In this document: positions 26,651-36,700 of the stretch, one piece after another
How positions within the stretch are numbered: position 1 is the stretch's first letter
Layout: the number at the start of each line of letters is the position of its first letter
Assembly (NCBI RefSeq): GCF_023920705.1
Contig: NZ_CP094657.1
Coordinates: 2,480,001-2,544,000 of the forward strand
Origin: Acinetobacter sp. XS-4
GTDB taxonomy: Bacteria > Pseudomonadota > Gammaproteobacteria > Pseudomonadales > Moraxellaceae
Direction of reading: 5' to 3'
DNA: 64,000 nucleotides
Translations under genes and position numbers: made by a program
Notes under the pieces: model-generated
What the model saw: the letters and a program-made list of their open reading frames with translations, nothing else
Told to the model about the DNA's origin: nothing
Databases searched by the model: none

Positions 26651-27316
26651 TTACTCCCAGACCTTTTCTAAATGTGCCGCTAAACGAGATAAGGGATAGC
26701 AAATCAGAAAATACAAAATAAAAATAAAGCCATAAATCCAAAGAGAAGCGCTCGGCACGGTCAATAGCGAATTTTCAATAATTTGCTGGCCAACTTTAAT
26801 GACCTCAACCACACCAATCAGTACTGCCAAAGAGCTGGTTTTTACCATTCTGGTAAATAAATTAATCGCGCCTGGTGTTACGCGTTTTAGACTTTGCGGA
26901 AAAATGACGTAGATTAAAGCTTGAACATGGTTAAGTCCGAGCGCATAAGCCGAATCACGTTGATGCTGATCAATTGAAGTAATGGCTGCACGGACTAAGT
27001 CTCCCATTTCAGCCGTGCCCCATAAAACAAATACAACAACGCATACCCACATTGCGGAAAACTGCCAGTTAAACCATGTTGCAAAGCCGAAATAAAAGAC
27101 AAACAGTAAAACTAAAATTGGAATGATTCGAATCGCTTCTAAATACAGGCGACACAGCGCTTTAACGACTATGTTTTTAGAAGTCATAATAACACCGAAA
27201 ACTGTGCCTAAAATCGCAGAGAAAAAGACCGAAATAAAAGCAATTTTTGCAGTTCCCCAAAGTCCCCACATTAAGCGTTCGAGGTGACTTGCTTGAAATA
27301 GATAATCAAGTTCCAT
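26651..27316 (-). CDS. Amino-acid ABC transporter permease
   Basis: 221 residues with about five membrane helices. The family's conserved cytoplasmic loop appears as [19 protein letters not shown], contacting the ATPase. It belongs to the HisM/GlnP-type permeases. Its start overlaps the end of the upstream permease gene by 11 bp and its stop lies 2 bp before the ATPase start, so the three are translated together. Confidence 0.92.
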   Translation of the reverse strand: MELDYLFQASHLERLMWGLWGTAKIAFISVFFSAILGTVFGVIMTSKNIVVKALCRLYLEAIRIIPILVLLFVFYFGFATWFNWQFSAMWVCVVVFVLWGTAEMGDLVRAAITSIDQHQRDSAYALGLNHVQALIYVIFPQSLKRVTPGAINLFTRMVKTSSLAVLIGVVEVIKVGQQIIENSLLTVPSASLWIYGFIFILYFLICYPLSRLAAHLEKVWE

Positions 27317-27977
27317 GGCTCACCTTCCGACTTCTGTGCTCCAGATAACTGGTTAAAATAGATACAGGCAATAAAATAATCAGATAAGCCATGATGAGTA
27401 AAAACAAAGCTTCCGTGGTTTTATAGTCCATGCCAATTAAGTCTTTGGTGACAAAAAGCAGTTCAACGACAGCTATGGCACTGACCACAGAACTTTCTTT
27501 AATCAAAAATAGACAATTTGCCCCAATTGCTGGAATTGAAATGGCCAGTGCTTGAGGAAAAATGACGTATCTAAAAATTTGAGTCGGTTGCAGACCAATA
27601 CTTTTTGCTGAGTCAATCTGCCCTTGTGCAACAGACTGCAAACCTGCTCGGAAGGCTTCAGCCATATAGCTTCCGCCCAAAAAGGTCAGTCCGATCACAC
27701 CACAAGCAAAACCATCAATTTTGATACCGAGTTTTGGCAAACCGTAATACAAAAAGAACAGTTGAATTAATAAAGGGGTATTTCGAGATAACTCAATATA
27801 GAACTGGGCAATTCTATTTAGCACCCGCACGCGATATGTGATTAAAATGCTGCAAATTAGCCCTACAATAATCGCCAAAATAATGCTGATAATTGAAATT
27901 TTCAGCGTGGTCAAAGTTGCAGAGAAAAATTGCGGCAACACACTATGGATATACTGCCAGTTCAAGGAAAATTCCAA
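27306..27977 (-). CDS. Amino-acid ABC transporter permease (first gene of operon)
   Basis: 223 residues with five helices. ELSRNTPLLIQLFFLYYGLP and AKSIGLQPTQIFRYVIFPQA are typical of polar amino-acid permeases. It heterodimerises with the next permease. It is the promoter-proximal gene of a five-gene operon running left; the 273-bp gap on its right contains the terminator of the GNAT gene and otherwise AT-rich sequence where the operon's promoter must lie. Confidence 0.92.
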   Translation of the reverse strand: MEFSLNWQYIHSVLPQFFSATLTTLKISIISIILAIIVGLICSILITYRVRVLNRIAQFYIELSRNTPLLIQLFFLYYGLPKLGIKIDGFACGVIGLTFLGGSYMAEAFRAGLQSVAQGQIDSAKSIGLQPTQIFRYVIFPQALAISIPAIGANCLFLIKESSVVSAIAVVELLFVTKDLIGMDYKTTEALFLLIMAYLIILLPVSILTSYLEHRSRKVSHGT

Positions 27978-28197
27978 AAAATAATATTAAAACGTTATAA
28001 ATATTTAGCTATCGTCAGCCATTAAATATTTGTGTAACGAGTTTATTTTTTTCCCAATTGGTCTAAAACTATTTTTATTAGATAAGCTTTTCTATAAGTT
28101 TGATAAATTCGATTTAGCAATCGAAAAACTTCGAATCAGTTGAATACAACCGCTCAAAACATATTCACTCAAATAAAGTTGAATATTAAAACCAATA

Positions 28198-28227
28198 AAA
28201 AATCGGACACCAAGGCCCGATTTTTTA
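28198..28227 (-). terminator. Terminator after the small GNAT gene
   Basis: AAAATCGG and CCGATTTT (with extra A/T pairs) enclose a loop of about 12 bases. On the minus strand the hairpin ends in a T tract, about 25-50 bp downstream of the GNAT stop. Confidence 0.85.
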
Positions 28228-28250
28228 TTTAATAATTTTCAGTCTAGTAC

Positions 28251-28535
28251 TTATTTTCTAAGTACATCGCCAATGCTTGAGTCTTTATCAAAAACTGATT
28301 TTGCATATGGGCAAAGTGGAATCACCTTCACCTCTTTTTCACGAACAAAGGCGACCAAAGCATCAAGTAATTGGCGACCTACACCTTGTCCGCGATAATT
28401 TTCATTCACATCTGTAGCATCAATAATTAGCATGCCTTCGCCTGCCCATGTATAAGTCATTTCACCGGCAACGGCTTCGCCATCAAGTAAGCTAAAGCTG
28501 CCGTGTTTTGCATCATCTTTTTGTTGAATATTCAC
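28251..28535 (-). CDS. Small GNAT-like N-acetyltransferase (YjdJ type)
   Basis: 94 residues, the short YjdJ/GTL3B-like GNAT form. It has the DGEAVAGEMTYTW strand region, acetyl-CoA-binding NYRGQGVGRQLLDALVAFV, and the closing VIPLCPYAKSVFDKD motif. These single-domain proteins have about half a GNAT fold and unknown substrates. The start is a GTG at 28535 with GAGGAATT spaced 8 bases ahead. It is a monocistronic gene with its own terminator. Confidence 0.9.
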   Translation of the reverse strand: MNIQQKDDAKHGSFSLLDGEAVAGEMTYTWAGEGMLIIDATDVNENYRGQGVGRQLLDALVAFVREKEVKVIPLCPYAKSVFDKDSSIGDVLRK

Positions 28536-28797
28536 AATGAATTCCTCGTATTATGACTCATATTTATTTAGAAATGACTTTGTCTATCTTTATCTATAAG
28601 AACAAATCTAAGTGTAAAAAAATAGCCTGTTTTTAGCAGCGAGTCTGTATGTTTTTTAAATACAATTCATGCATAAAACTCATAATTCTATTCGTAATTC
28701 AGCGTCTAATCCTCTCAAATCATTACTGTTAAGCTCTGCGACCAGATTTTATTCATTTCATTTATGAAAATTCAATGGTTTTTAGATTGGAACTTTT

Positions 28798-30003
28798 ATG
28801 CCTTCTTTTCATCAAATTGAGCAAAGCACATATGAACATTCAACACCTGCCTGGGGTGCCGTCTTTGTAATGTCGCTCTGCTGCGCAGTATTAATTGCAT
28901 CTGAGTTCATGCCCGTAAGTTTACTCACCCCCCTCTCTTTAGATTTAAATATGAGTGAAGGCCAAGTGGGTCAAGCAATCGCAATTTCAGGTATTTTTGC
29001 TGTTATTACTAGCTTATCGATTAGCCGTGTATTTAAGGCATGGGACCGACGTCATATCATTTTATTACTCACCCTACTGATGATTGCCTCTGGCATAGTC
29101 ATTACATTTGCTCATTCTGCGGCTTTGTTTATGTTGGGTCGTGCAATCTTAGGCATAGTTATTGGCGGTTTTTGGGCGATGTCGACATCAATTGTCATGC
29201 GACTCGTTCCTCCGCTTTCAGTACCTAAAGCACTCGGTTTATTAAATGGCGGAAATGCTCTAGCCACCACAATTGCAGCACCATTAGGAAGTTTTTTGGG
29301 TTCAATTATTGGCTGGCGTGGCGCTTTTTTTTGTATTGTTCCTATCGCGATTGTTGCACTTATTTGGCAATTTAAAAGTATGCCCTCTCTTCCAGCAATC
29401 GTGTCGGCCGAGAAATCTAAAAATCCATTTGGTTTACTAAAACGCCCAATTGTACTTTATGGGATGACAGGAATTTTATTATTGTTTATGGGCCAATTTG
29501 CACTATTTACCTATTTACGCCCATTTCTAGAAACCGTTACTCATGTCGATGCGACAATGCTATCCATTTTATTATTAATCTTAGGTTCAGCAGGTTTAGT
29601 GGGTACATTTGTAATTAGTTTAATCCTTCACCAACATGTTTATCGTTATCTGATTCTTATTCCATTGATCATGGCAGCGATTGCTGGAGCTTTTGTGTTT
29701 GGTGGTGAGCATTTATGGTTCGTTGCTATATTGATGGGTTTATGGGGCTTTATTGGAACGTCGGCACCTGTTGCATGGAACACGTGGCTTGCCCAAACAC
29801 TACATCAAGATGCCGAAATTGGTGGTGGTTTGATGGTTGCGATTATTCAATTTGCAATTACTTTAGGTGCAACTATAGGCGGATTATTATATGACTCACA
29901 TGGTTATAGCGCCACGTTCTATATGAGCGCAACTATTTTGCTATTAAGCGCAATTACAGCTTTTCTCACATGGCGAAATGCTACTCACGTAATACATCAA
30001 TAA
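28798..30003 (+). CDS. MFS transporter (NepI/arabinose-efflux-like)
   Basis: 401 residues with 12 predicted helices. IASEFMPVSLLTPLSLDLNMSEGQVG near the start and the GRAILGIVIGGFWAMSTSI segment (motif C region) resemble the NepI/AraJ group of drug:H+ antiporters. NepI exports purine ribonucleosides, but the substrate here is not certain. The 3' end overlaps that of the convergent LysR gene by 23 bp. Neither neighbour forms an obvious operon with it. Confidence 0.87.
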   Translation: MPSFHQIEQSTYEHSTPAWGAVFVMSLCCAVLIASEFMPVSLLTPLSLDLNMSEGQVGQAIAISGIFAVITSLSISRVFKAWDRRHIILLLTLLMIASGIVITFAHSAALFMLGRAILGIVIGGFWAMSTSIVMRLVPPLSVPKALGLLNGGNALATTIAAPLGSFLGSIIGWRGAFFCIVPIAIVALIWQFKSMPSLPAIVSAEKSKNPFGLLKRPIVLYGMTGILLLFMGQFALFTYLRPFLETVTHVDATMLSILLLILGSAGLVGTFVISLILHQHVYRYLILIPLIMAAIAGAFVFGGEHLWFVAILMGLWGFIGTSAPVAWNTWLAQTLHQDAEIGGGLMVAIIQFAITLGATIGGLLYDSHGYSATFYMSATILLLSAITAFLTWRNATHVIHQ

Positions 30004-30871
30004 CCAACCGTAACGCAGGTGAAAGTTGTCTGCGATGTGGATAGTACAAATGGTATCCAGGAAACTGGATACTGTACTCTTCTAAAACTTGAATCAGCTT
30101 CCCCTCTTTTAAATCTTCTCGAATCAAATCTTCTGGAATATAAGCTAGTCCAAATCCAGCCCGAACAGCTTGTGCAATTTCATAGCTTTCATTAAATATC
30201 CATTGTCCTTGGATTTTGATTTTTGTTTCTTGTCCATCCTTCAAAAATTCCCATGCATACACACTGCCTTGGGTCGTTAACCGATAGCCAATACATTGAT
30301 GATTTGCTAAATCTTTAGGAGTTGTGGGAATTCCATATTTCTCAAAATATGCTGGTGTTGCTATTACCGCCATTTTGACATCTGGACTAATTCGTACCGC
30401 AATCATGCCATCTGCTACCCGACTTCCAAAACGAACTCCAGCATCAAAGCGTTCTGCCACAATATCGACCATACCGCTATAGGCAGTCACTTCCACTTGT
30501 ACATCAGGATAATCACCAGCAATCTTTTTAAGTTTTGGAATAAGCACTTCCCGTATTGCATGGCTGCTGGCATTAATCCGAACCGTACCAGCAGGTTGAT
30601 CCCGAAATGATGTTAAAAGTGACAATTCATTATCAATTTGGTCAAAACTGGCACTAATCGTTTGTTTCAACCTTTCGCCTGCTGCTGTAGGTGAAACACT
30701 ACGTGTAGTTCTGGTCAGGAGCAACATTCCCAAACGTTCTTCTAAACCCCGAATCGTATGGCTTAGCGCAGATTGTGAAATTCCCATTTTCCCTGCGGCC
30801 TTAGTAAAACTACCCTCTCTTGCCACCATTAAAAAAGCATAAAGATCATTATAGTTTTCTTTATTTATCAT
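29981..30871 (-). CDS. LysR-family regulator
   Basis: 296 residues. Helix-turn-helix SFTKAAGKMGISQSALSHTI (about residues 21-40), followed by the effector domain with RFDAGVRFGSRVADGM. It is convergent with the MFS gene and divergent from the cyclophilin-like/hydrolase pair starting at 31156, which are its most likely targets. The subgroup is frequently found beside aldo-keto reductases and similar detoxification genes. Confidence 0.9.
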   Translation of the reverse strand: MINKENYNDLYAFLMVAREGSFTKAAGKMGISQSALSHTIRGLEERLGMLLLTRTTRSVSPTAAGERLKQTISASFDQIDNELSLLTSFRDQPAGTVRINASSHAIREVLIPKLKKIAGDYPDVQVEVTAYSGMVDIVAERFDAGVRFGSRVADGMIAVRISPDVKMAVIATPAYFEKYGIPTTPKDLANHQCIGYRLTTQGSVYAWEFLKDGQETKIKIQGQWIFNESYEIAQAVRAGFGLAYIPEDLIREDLKEGKLIQVLEEYSIQFPGYHLYYPHRRQLSPALRLVIDVLRE

Positions 30872-31155
30872 CTGCTTTATCTCTTATTGGGGAGTCAATC
30901 TCATTATAAAGGATAAAACTATTCATGAATATTACTCATAAGTCCATGTTTGTTTTTTAGACTAATTATTAAAAAGAAGATTCGTTAAAATCCCTATCAA
31001 GCAGTAAATATGAAGATTTAAATAAACTGAGGCGATTATTATGAGTCATTTTATTATTGTAAAAAATTAATAAATTCCACTCATATCTTTACGTTAAGAA
31101 TAAATGGCTTCATTGCTTTTATGTGCTTTTTCTTAAAGAAGCGAGGTGAGTTGAT

Positions 31156-31632
31156 ATGGCTAGTTATAAGTTTTTTAAAGGCTTAGTCAGCCTATGTGTT
31201 TTGTTCTCAGTGAGCTCCGCTTCTTATGAAATAAAGCCTCAAGGTAAAAATCAACAAAGGGTATCGATGATGAAAATCTGTATTGATATTGATGGAACAC
31301 AGCAACCACTATTTGCCACATTAGCTATAACACCTACTGTTGAAGATTTTGCCAAGCAGCTTCCACTGACATTAACACTTAAAGATTATGACGCTACCGA
31401 AAAAATAGCCGATCTACCAAACAAGCTAACTACGCAGAGTTCGCCTCATGGTTATGCGGGCAAGGCTGGTGATCTTACCTATTATGCTCCATGGGGCAAT
31501 CTGGCTTTTTTCTATAAAGACTCAGCCGTTGGTTACGCGAATGGCCTCATTTTTCTTGGGAAACTTGACGCTATTCCCCAAGCATTCAAGCAAAAACAAC
31601 CCATCAAAATTTCAATTTCCCAAATCGAATAA
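31156..31632 (+). CDS. Exported cyclophilin-like-fold protein
   Basis: 158 residues. The N-terminus has a positive start and a hydrophobic stretch (GLVSLCVLFSVSSA), a probable signal peptide. The rest matches the cyclophilin-like domain: QLPLTLTLKDYDATEKIADL, then GDLTYYAPWGNLAFFYKD and NGLIFLGKLD. These domains share the cyclophilin barrel but lack proven prolyl isomerase activity. An internal ATG pair at about 31267 could give a cytoplasmic form. It lies 45 bp before the hydrolase gene and probably shares its transcript. Confidence 0.8.
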   Translation: MASYKFFKGLVSLCVLFSVSSASYEIKPQGKNQQRVSMMKICIDIDGTQQPLFATLAITPTVEDFAKQLPLTLTLKDYDATEKIADLPNKLTTQSSPHGYAGKAGDLTYYAPWGNLAFFYKDSAVGYANGLIFLGKLDAIPQAFKQKQPIKISISQIE

Positions 31633-31677
31633 ACATCTATCTATCCACCCATTCACATTGTTTAAATTGAGGTATTT

Positions 31678-32748
31678 ATGACTACATCTCCCTTTTTTAA
31701 AAAGCTTAAAACCCATACAGCGGCGGCAATTTGTGCAGCAACAATTGGATTTTTTTCTTCAACTTCAGCTATGGCAGCAGACATGAGTAACGGCGCGAAT
31801 AATTTTTATCAAAGTCAGCAAGTGACTATTCAAAAAGTGACTTTTAAAAATCAATACAACATGAACGTGGTTGGGAACTTAGTGATTCCTAAAAACTTCA
31901 ATAAAAATAGTAAAAGTCCTGCAATTATTGTAGGTCACCCTATGGGTGCTGTGAAAGAACAGAGTTCTATGCTTTATGCACAAAAATTAGCTGAGCAAGG
32001 GTTTATTACCCTAGCAATTGACCTACCTTACTGGGGTGAAAGTGAAGGTGAACCTCGAAATCTAGTTGCCCCAGAAATCTATACAGAAGCTTTTAATGCC
32101 GCAGTAGATTACTTAGGAACTCAATCCTTCATTGACCGTAATAACATTGGTGTATTAGGTATTTGTGGAAGTGGGAGTTTTGTCATTAGTGCAGCAAAAA
32201 TTGATCCACGTATGAAAGCTATTGCCACTGTAAGTATGTACGACATGGGTGCAGCAAACCGCAATGGCTTACGTCACTCACAAACCCTAGAGCAAAGAAA
32301 GCAAATTATTGCAGAAGCCGCTGCACAGCGTTATGTTGAGTTTAAAGGTGGTGAAACCAAATATACCAGCGGAACTACGCATGAGCTAACAGCAGATACA
32401 CACCCTATTCAACGCGAATTTTACGACTTTTATCGTACTCCACGCGGAGAATATACGCCTAAAGGCTCATCGAGAGAGCTTACAACCCACCCAACGCTTA
32501 CAAGTAATGTCAAATTTTTAAACTTCTACCCATTTAACGATATTGAAACGATTTCACCACGTCCAATGTTGTTTATTACAGGTGATCAGGCTCATTCAAA
32601 GGAGTTTAGTGAAGAAGCTTATAAACTCGCAAGCCAACCTAAAGAACTTTATTACGTTAAAGGTGCTGGACATGTTGATTTATATGATCGGGTCGATCTC
32701 ATTCCATTTAATAAATTAACCAGTTTCTTTAAACAAAACTTGAAGTAA
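31678..32748 (+). CDS. Exported alpha/beta hydrolase (YcjY/dienelactone-hydrolase-like)
   Basis: 356 residues with a signal peptide ending near SAMAAD. The hydrolase core shows GHPMGAVKEQSS (oxyanion region), LAIDLPYWGESEGEPRN and the nucleophile elbow LGICGSGSF. The residue at the nucleophile position appears to be Cys, as in dienelactone hydrolases, rather than Ser. FITGDQAHSKEF and GAGHVDLYDR supply the Asp and His of the triad. Its substrate is unknown. Located in the periplasm, behind the cyclophilin-like gene, and followed by a terminator. Confidence 0.88.
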   Translation: MTTSPFFKKLKTHTAAAICAATIGFFSSTSAMAADMSNGANNFYQSQQVTIQKVTFKNQYNMNVVGNLVIPKNFNKNSKSPAIIVGHPMGAVKEQSSMLYAQKLAEQGFITLAIDLPYWGESEGEPRNLVAPEIYTEAFNAAVDYLGTQSFIDRNNIGVLGICGSGSFVISAAKIDPRMKAIATVSMYDMGAANRNGLRHSQTLEQRKQIIAEAAAQRYVEFKGGETKYTSGTTHELTADTHPIQREFYDFYRTPRGEYTPKGSSRELTTHPTLTSNVKFLNFYPFNDIETISPRPMLFITGDQAHSKEFSEEAYKLASQPKELYYVKGAGHVDLYDRVDLIPFNKLTSFFKQNLK

Positions 32749-32756
32749 TACAGATG

Positions 32757-32785
32757 ATAGAGGCTCAACACGGGCCTCTATTTTT
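32757..32785 (+). terminator. Terminator after the hydrolase gene
   Basis: ATAGAGGC and GCCTCTAT pair around a 9-base loop and are followed by a T tract. It separates the hydrolase gene from the convergent response-regulator gene. Confidence 0.9.
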
Positions 32786-32793
32786 AAATGAAG

Positions 32794-33753
32794 TTAATGA
32801 AACTCTTGTACCAGACTATTAATGTGTGCCACGGCAGCAGTTCGGTTTTCAACGCAAAGTTTTTCAAAAACATGCTCTAAATGCTTGTTCACCGTCCGTG
32901 GGCTAAGCTCCAAAATTTCTGCAATATCTTTATTGGTTTTCCCTAACAACAACCAATGCATGACTTCTGCCTCACGTTGAGTCAACTGTGGGCAATATTT
33001 CAAAATATCAGCCATTTCCAAAGCTGGCGTAGAAGTCTTAATCTGTATCAGATAATTTTTTGCCACACTTGGTTCAGTTTGCCACGGCGTAAGCAATAAA
33101 AGCTGTAATTGCTGAGATGGCGTTGAATAAGAACAGCTGGTTAATTTTTTGGGGTCTTTTTCATGTTCCAAATCTGAAAACCAAGCTTTTAAACCTGCCT
33201 CAAAACCGTCTAATTCGGGTAAATATTGGTTTAGTAAATCACTGGCTTTTTGAGTTTTCCAAACAATTTTACCGTGAACATCTAGTGCGAGAATTGCTGT
33301 TTCCGTTGCATCAATCACCTGTTTTTGTTGCTGCAATAGTTTGGCATGTGCCAAATGTGTTTTTACCCTTGCTAATACTTCTTCAATATTTAGTGGTTTG
33401 GTTACATAGTCCACCCCACCGACCTGAAAACCACGCACAATATGTTCTGTTTCCGACAAGCCTGTCATGAAAATGACAGGAATAAACTGCGTAATTGGGC
33501 TCGCTTTAAGCTGTATACAACTTTCAAAACCGTCCATATGTGGCATATTGCCATCAAGCAAAATCATATCTGGTAAACATCGGTGTGCAATTTCAATGGC
33601 ACTTAACCCATCGGTTGTGACAAGCACGCGATAACCTGCCTGATCTAGACTTTCATGTAGCAAGCCTAAATTTTCCGGCACATCATCCACAATCAGAATA
33701 ACAGCCTGCTCGTTTGGCGAAGCTTGCTGAAAAGAAACATGTTGCGTACTCAT
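32794..33753 (-). CDS. LuxR-type response regulator with receiver, PAS-like middle and HTH
   Basis: 319 residues. The receiver domain occupies residues about 18-135 with the phosphoacceptor Asp67 in LLDGNMPHMDG, DD at 23-24 and the K of TKPLN. The middle (about 150-240) looks like a PAS-type sensor (ETAILALDVHGKIVWKTQKA). The C-terminal LuxR helix-turn-helix (LTQREAEVMHWLLLGKTNKD, about 255-315) binds DNA. Its ATG overlaps the kinase stop as ATGA, so kinase and regulator are translationally coupled and form a two-component system. Its likely targets include the NCS1 permease gene at 37410. Confidence 0.92.
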   Translation of the reverse strand: MSTQHVSFQQASPNEQAVILIVDDVPENLGLLHESLDQAGYRVLVTTDGLSAIEIAHRCLPDMILLDGNMPHMDGFESCIQLKASPITQFIPVIFMTGLSETEHIVRGFQVGGVDYVTKPLNIEEVLARVKTHLAHAKLLQQQKQVIDATETAILALDVHGKIVWKTQKASDLLNQYLPELDGFEAGLKAWFSDLEHEKDPKKLTSCSYSTPSQQLQLLLLTPWQTEPSVAKNYLIQIKTSTPALEMADILKYCPQLTQREAEVMHWLLLGKTNKDIAEILELSPRTVNKHLEHVFEKLCVENRTAAVAHINSLVQEFH

Positions 33754-36700
33754 TGCTTATCCTGAATTAATCGTTGCGCGTGTTTTAAATCAAACTTTTG
33801 AATAGCATGCTCAAGCTGTTCCCATAACTCGTTATGCTCTGGAAAATTTTGACGACATTGCGTTAAAGTCTGTTGAATTCCACGAATATAACCCTGCCCA
33901 ATCAAATCTTTTAACTGTTGCAAGCTTTGCTGTAAATCGAGCAGCTCATTATCTTCTGGCTGTTTAATTGGTGTATGAAAAGTGGCTTGCTCTTGCTTAT
34001 ATATATTTAGATCAAGTGTTTGAATTTCTTTATTTTCAAGTAGTGCATCTGATTTAGAATCAATCCATATCAAACCTAATTTGTCTCCAATTTTACTCAG
34101 CAACAGATTGAGGTCGATTGGTTTTAGCATAAAGTCCTCACTTAAGATGGCATCTTGTGGATTGACTTCGCGCTCGCCCGCATTGGCGGAAATGATTAAG
34201 ATCGGTACATTAGTAATATTATTCTGACGCAATAATCGCGCAGTTTCCCAACCGCCCATCAAAGGCATATTTAAATCCATCAAAATCAGATTAGGTTGAA
34301 AAATAGGTACACGTCTTAAACAATCAATGCCCGACTCGGCTTCTTCAATCATAAACCCTAAAGGTTTGAGAAAATTAGCAACTAAACCTCGGTCCACCGC
34401 TTCATTATCGACAACCAAAATTCGTTTTCGCTCGCCTTGATAACCCGTAATCTGGTTTGAGTAAACATTAGAAATTGGATGCACTACTTCTTTTGAAGGT
34501 AAATAAAACTTAATCTTAAACTGTGACCCCTGATTGAGCTGACTAGTCACAGATAGTTGGCCACCGAGTAAATCGACCAACAATTTGACAATGGGTAGTC
34601 CGAGTCCTGTTCCGGTAAATCCGCCTTGAACCACATTACTGCCCCGTTCAAACGGATTAAAGATTCGCTCTAAATCGGCCTCAGCAATACCACAGCCCGT
34701 ATCTCTAATTTCAAAATAAGCCGTTTGGAAACGATACTCGACTTTTAAAGTAATTGTGCCGCTCGTTGTAAATTTTAAAGCATTGCCCAATAAATTAATA
34801 AGTACCTGTTCTAAGCGTTTTTTGTCGGTACGGACATAATGCGGCAGGTTATCTCCAATTTCATAAACAAACTGTAAATTCTTCTGTTCAAACTGTGGCT
34901 GAAACATTTGAATAATCTGTTCTATAAAATTTGGGAAATGAACATCGACTACATTTAAAGAAATTTTGCCTGTTTCAATGCGTGCTAAATCCAGTAAACC
35001 GTCAATCAGTGAAGTCAGATGTTGCCCACTACGGCTAATCACCCCGAGCGCCATTTTGCCTTGTTCTGAAAGCTGCTCTTGTTTTTGAAGTAATTGGCTA
35101 TAGCCCAAAATACTATTTAGAGGTGTTCTTAGTTCGTGGCTAATGCCAATGACATAACGGCTTTTTGCATCATTTGCTCGCTCTGCTGAAATTCTGGCAT
35201 CTTGCAGGTCTTTTGAAGTGACTTCATGGGCAGCAATTTCGTCAATCAATAATGCTGTTTGCTGATGCGTTTCGATTTCAGCATTACGGCGGCTTTCATC
35301 GTTTAGTACTAACCACCATGCGGCAACACTCATTAATAAAAATAAAATGGTGTAAATTTTCACAAATAGCGTAAATAACTGAGGAACTGCTGCCGCATTA
35401 ATTGTTTCTAAATAGGTCTTTTCTTGGATATAAACCAGACTCAAACTGACTGCTAAAACGATCGACAGCCCTAAAGTCAGTAATAAATATAAACTAACCC
35501 TGCTATTTAAACGGCTGGCCCAACGTTCTGGTAAATAGTGCCAGATAGCTTTCTTAAGTTGTACTGACCAACGCGCATCGGGTTTACATAAATCATGGCA
35601 GCGTGCTTCAAGTGAACAGCATAAAGAACAAATCGTACCGTTATAGGCTGGGCAGCCTGCCATATCAGCGAGTTCATAATCCCTTTCACACACGACACAG
35701 TTTGCAATTGAAGTTGCCTGAATTTTTTCAGGCTGGCGCGCAATGTAATATTTGCCTTTGGTTAAGTAAGCAATCACAGGAACACATAACACCGCACTCC
35801 CCAAAGCAATAAAACTTGCTAAACCTTTCGCCATCAATCCGAAAAAACCCAAATAACTGAGCATCGATAACACTGAAGCAATCAGTAAAGCCCCTACACC
35901 TACGGGGTTAATGTCGTATAAATAAGCACGGCGAAATTCAATTCCCTTCGGGCTTAAACCTAAAGGCTTACAGATAATTAAATCGGCAACAACGGCGCCA
36001 ATCCATGCCAAAGCGATATTGCTATATAGACCTAAAATGCGCTCAACTGCATGGCTGATCCCCATTTCCATCAAAACAATAGCAATAAAAACATTAAAAA
36101 GAAGCCAGACAATTCGCCCCGGATGGCTATGAGTCAAGCGAGCAAAAAAGTTTGACCATGCCAATGAGCCAGCGTAAGCATTGGTCATATTAATTTTAAT
36201 TTGTGCCAAGCAAACCAGTGCTAGAGTCAAGATTAAAGCAAGCTGAGGGTTTGGAATAAACTGTTGATAGGCAACCCAATACAGATAAGTTGGATTGTCT
36301 AGTTCAGAGACAGGAATAAACAACTGAAAAGCCAAAACCATCAGCAGCATGCCCATCAAAACTTTTAGAAAACCAAAAATAATCCAAGATGGCCCACCTA
36401 AGAAAACAGCAAAACGCCACGCAGTTCTATTTTTTTCTTGTTGCGGCAAAAAGCGTAGATAGTCGGCCTGCTCACCAATTTGGATCACAAATGAAAAAAT
36501 AAGAGTGCACGCCGCACCAAAGTAATACAGGTTGAAATCAGTTGAGTTTGAAACCGCACCAACAAAATGCAGGCTACTACTTAAAATTTGTGGCTTTTTC
36601 CAAAGTACAAAAAACCATGGTAATAACAGCAATAAGAGCCAGATTGGCTGCGTGATTGCCTGAACTTTGTTAATAAAACCAATACCTTTGACCACTAAAG

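Noticed and set aside
26649..26741. Longer start for the ABC ATPase gene
   Set aside because: It would add 31 hydrophobic residues from the permease's reading region and overlap the permease gene; the ATG at 26648 has a good ribosome-binding site and normal family length.
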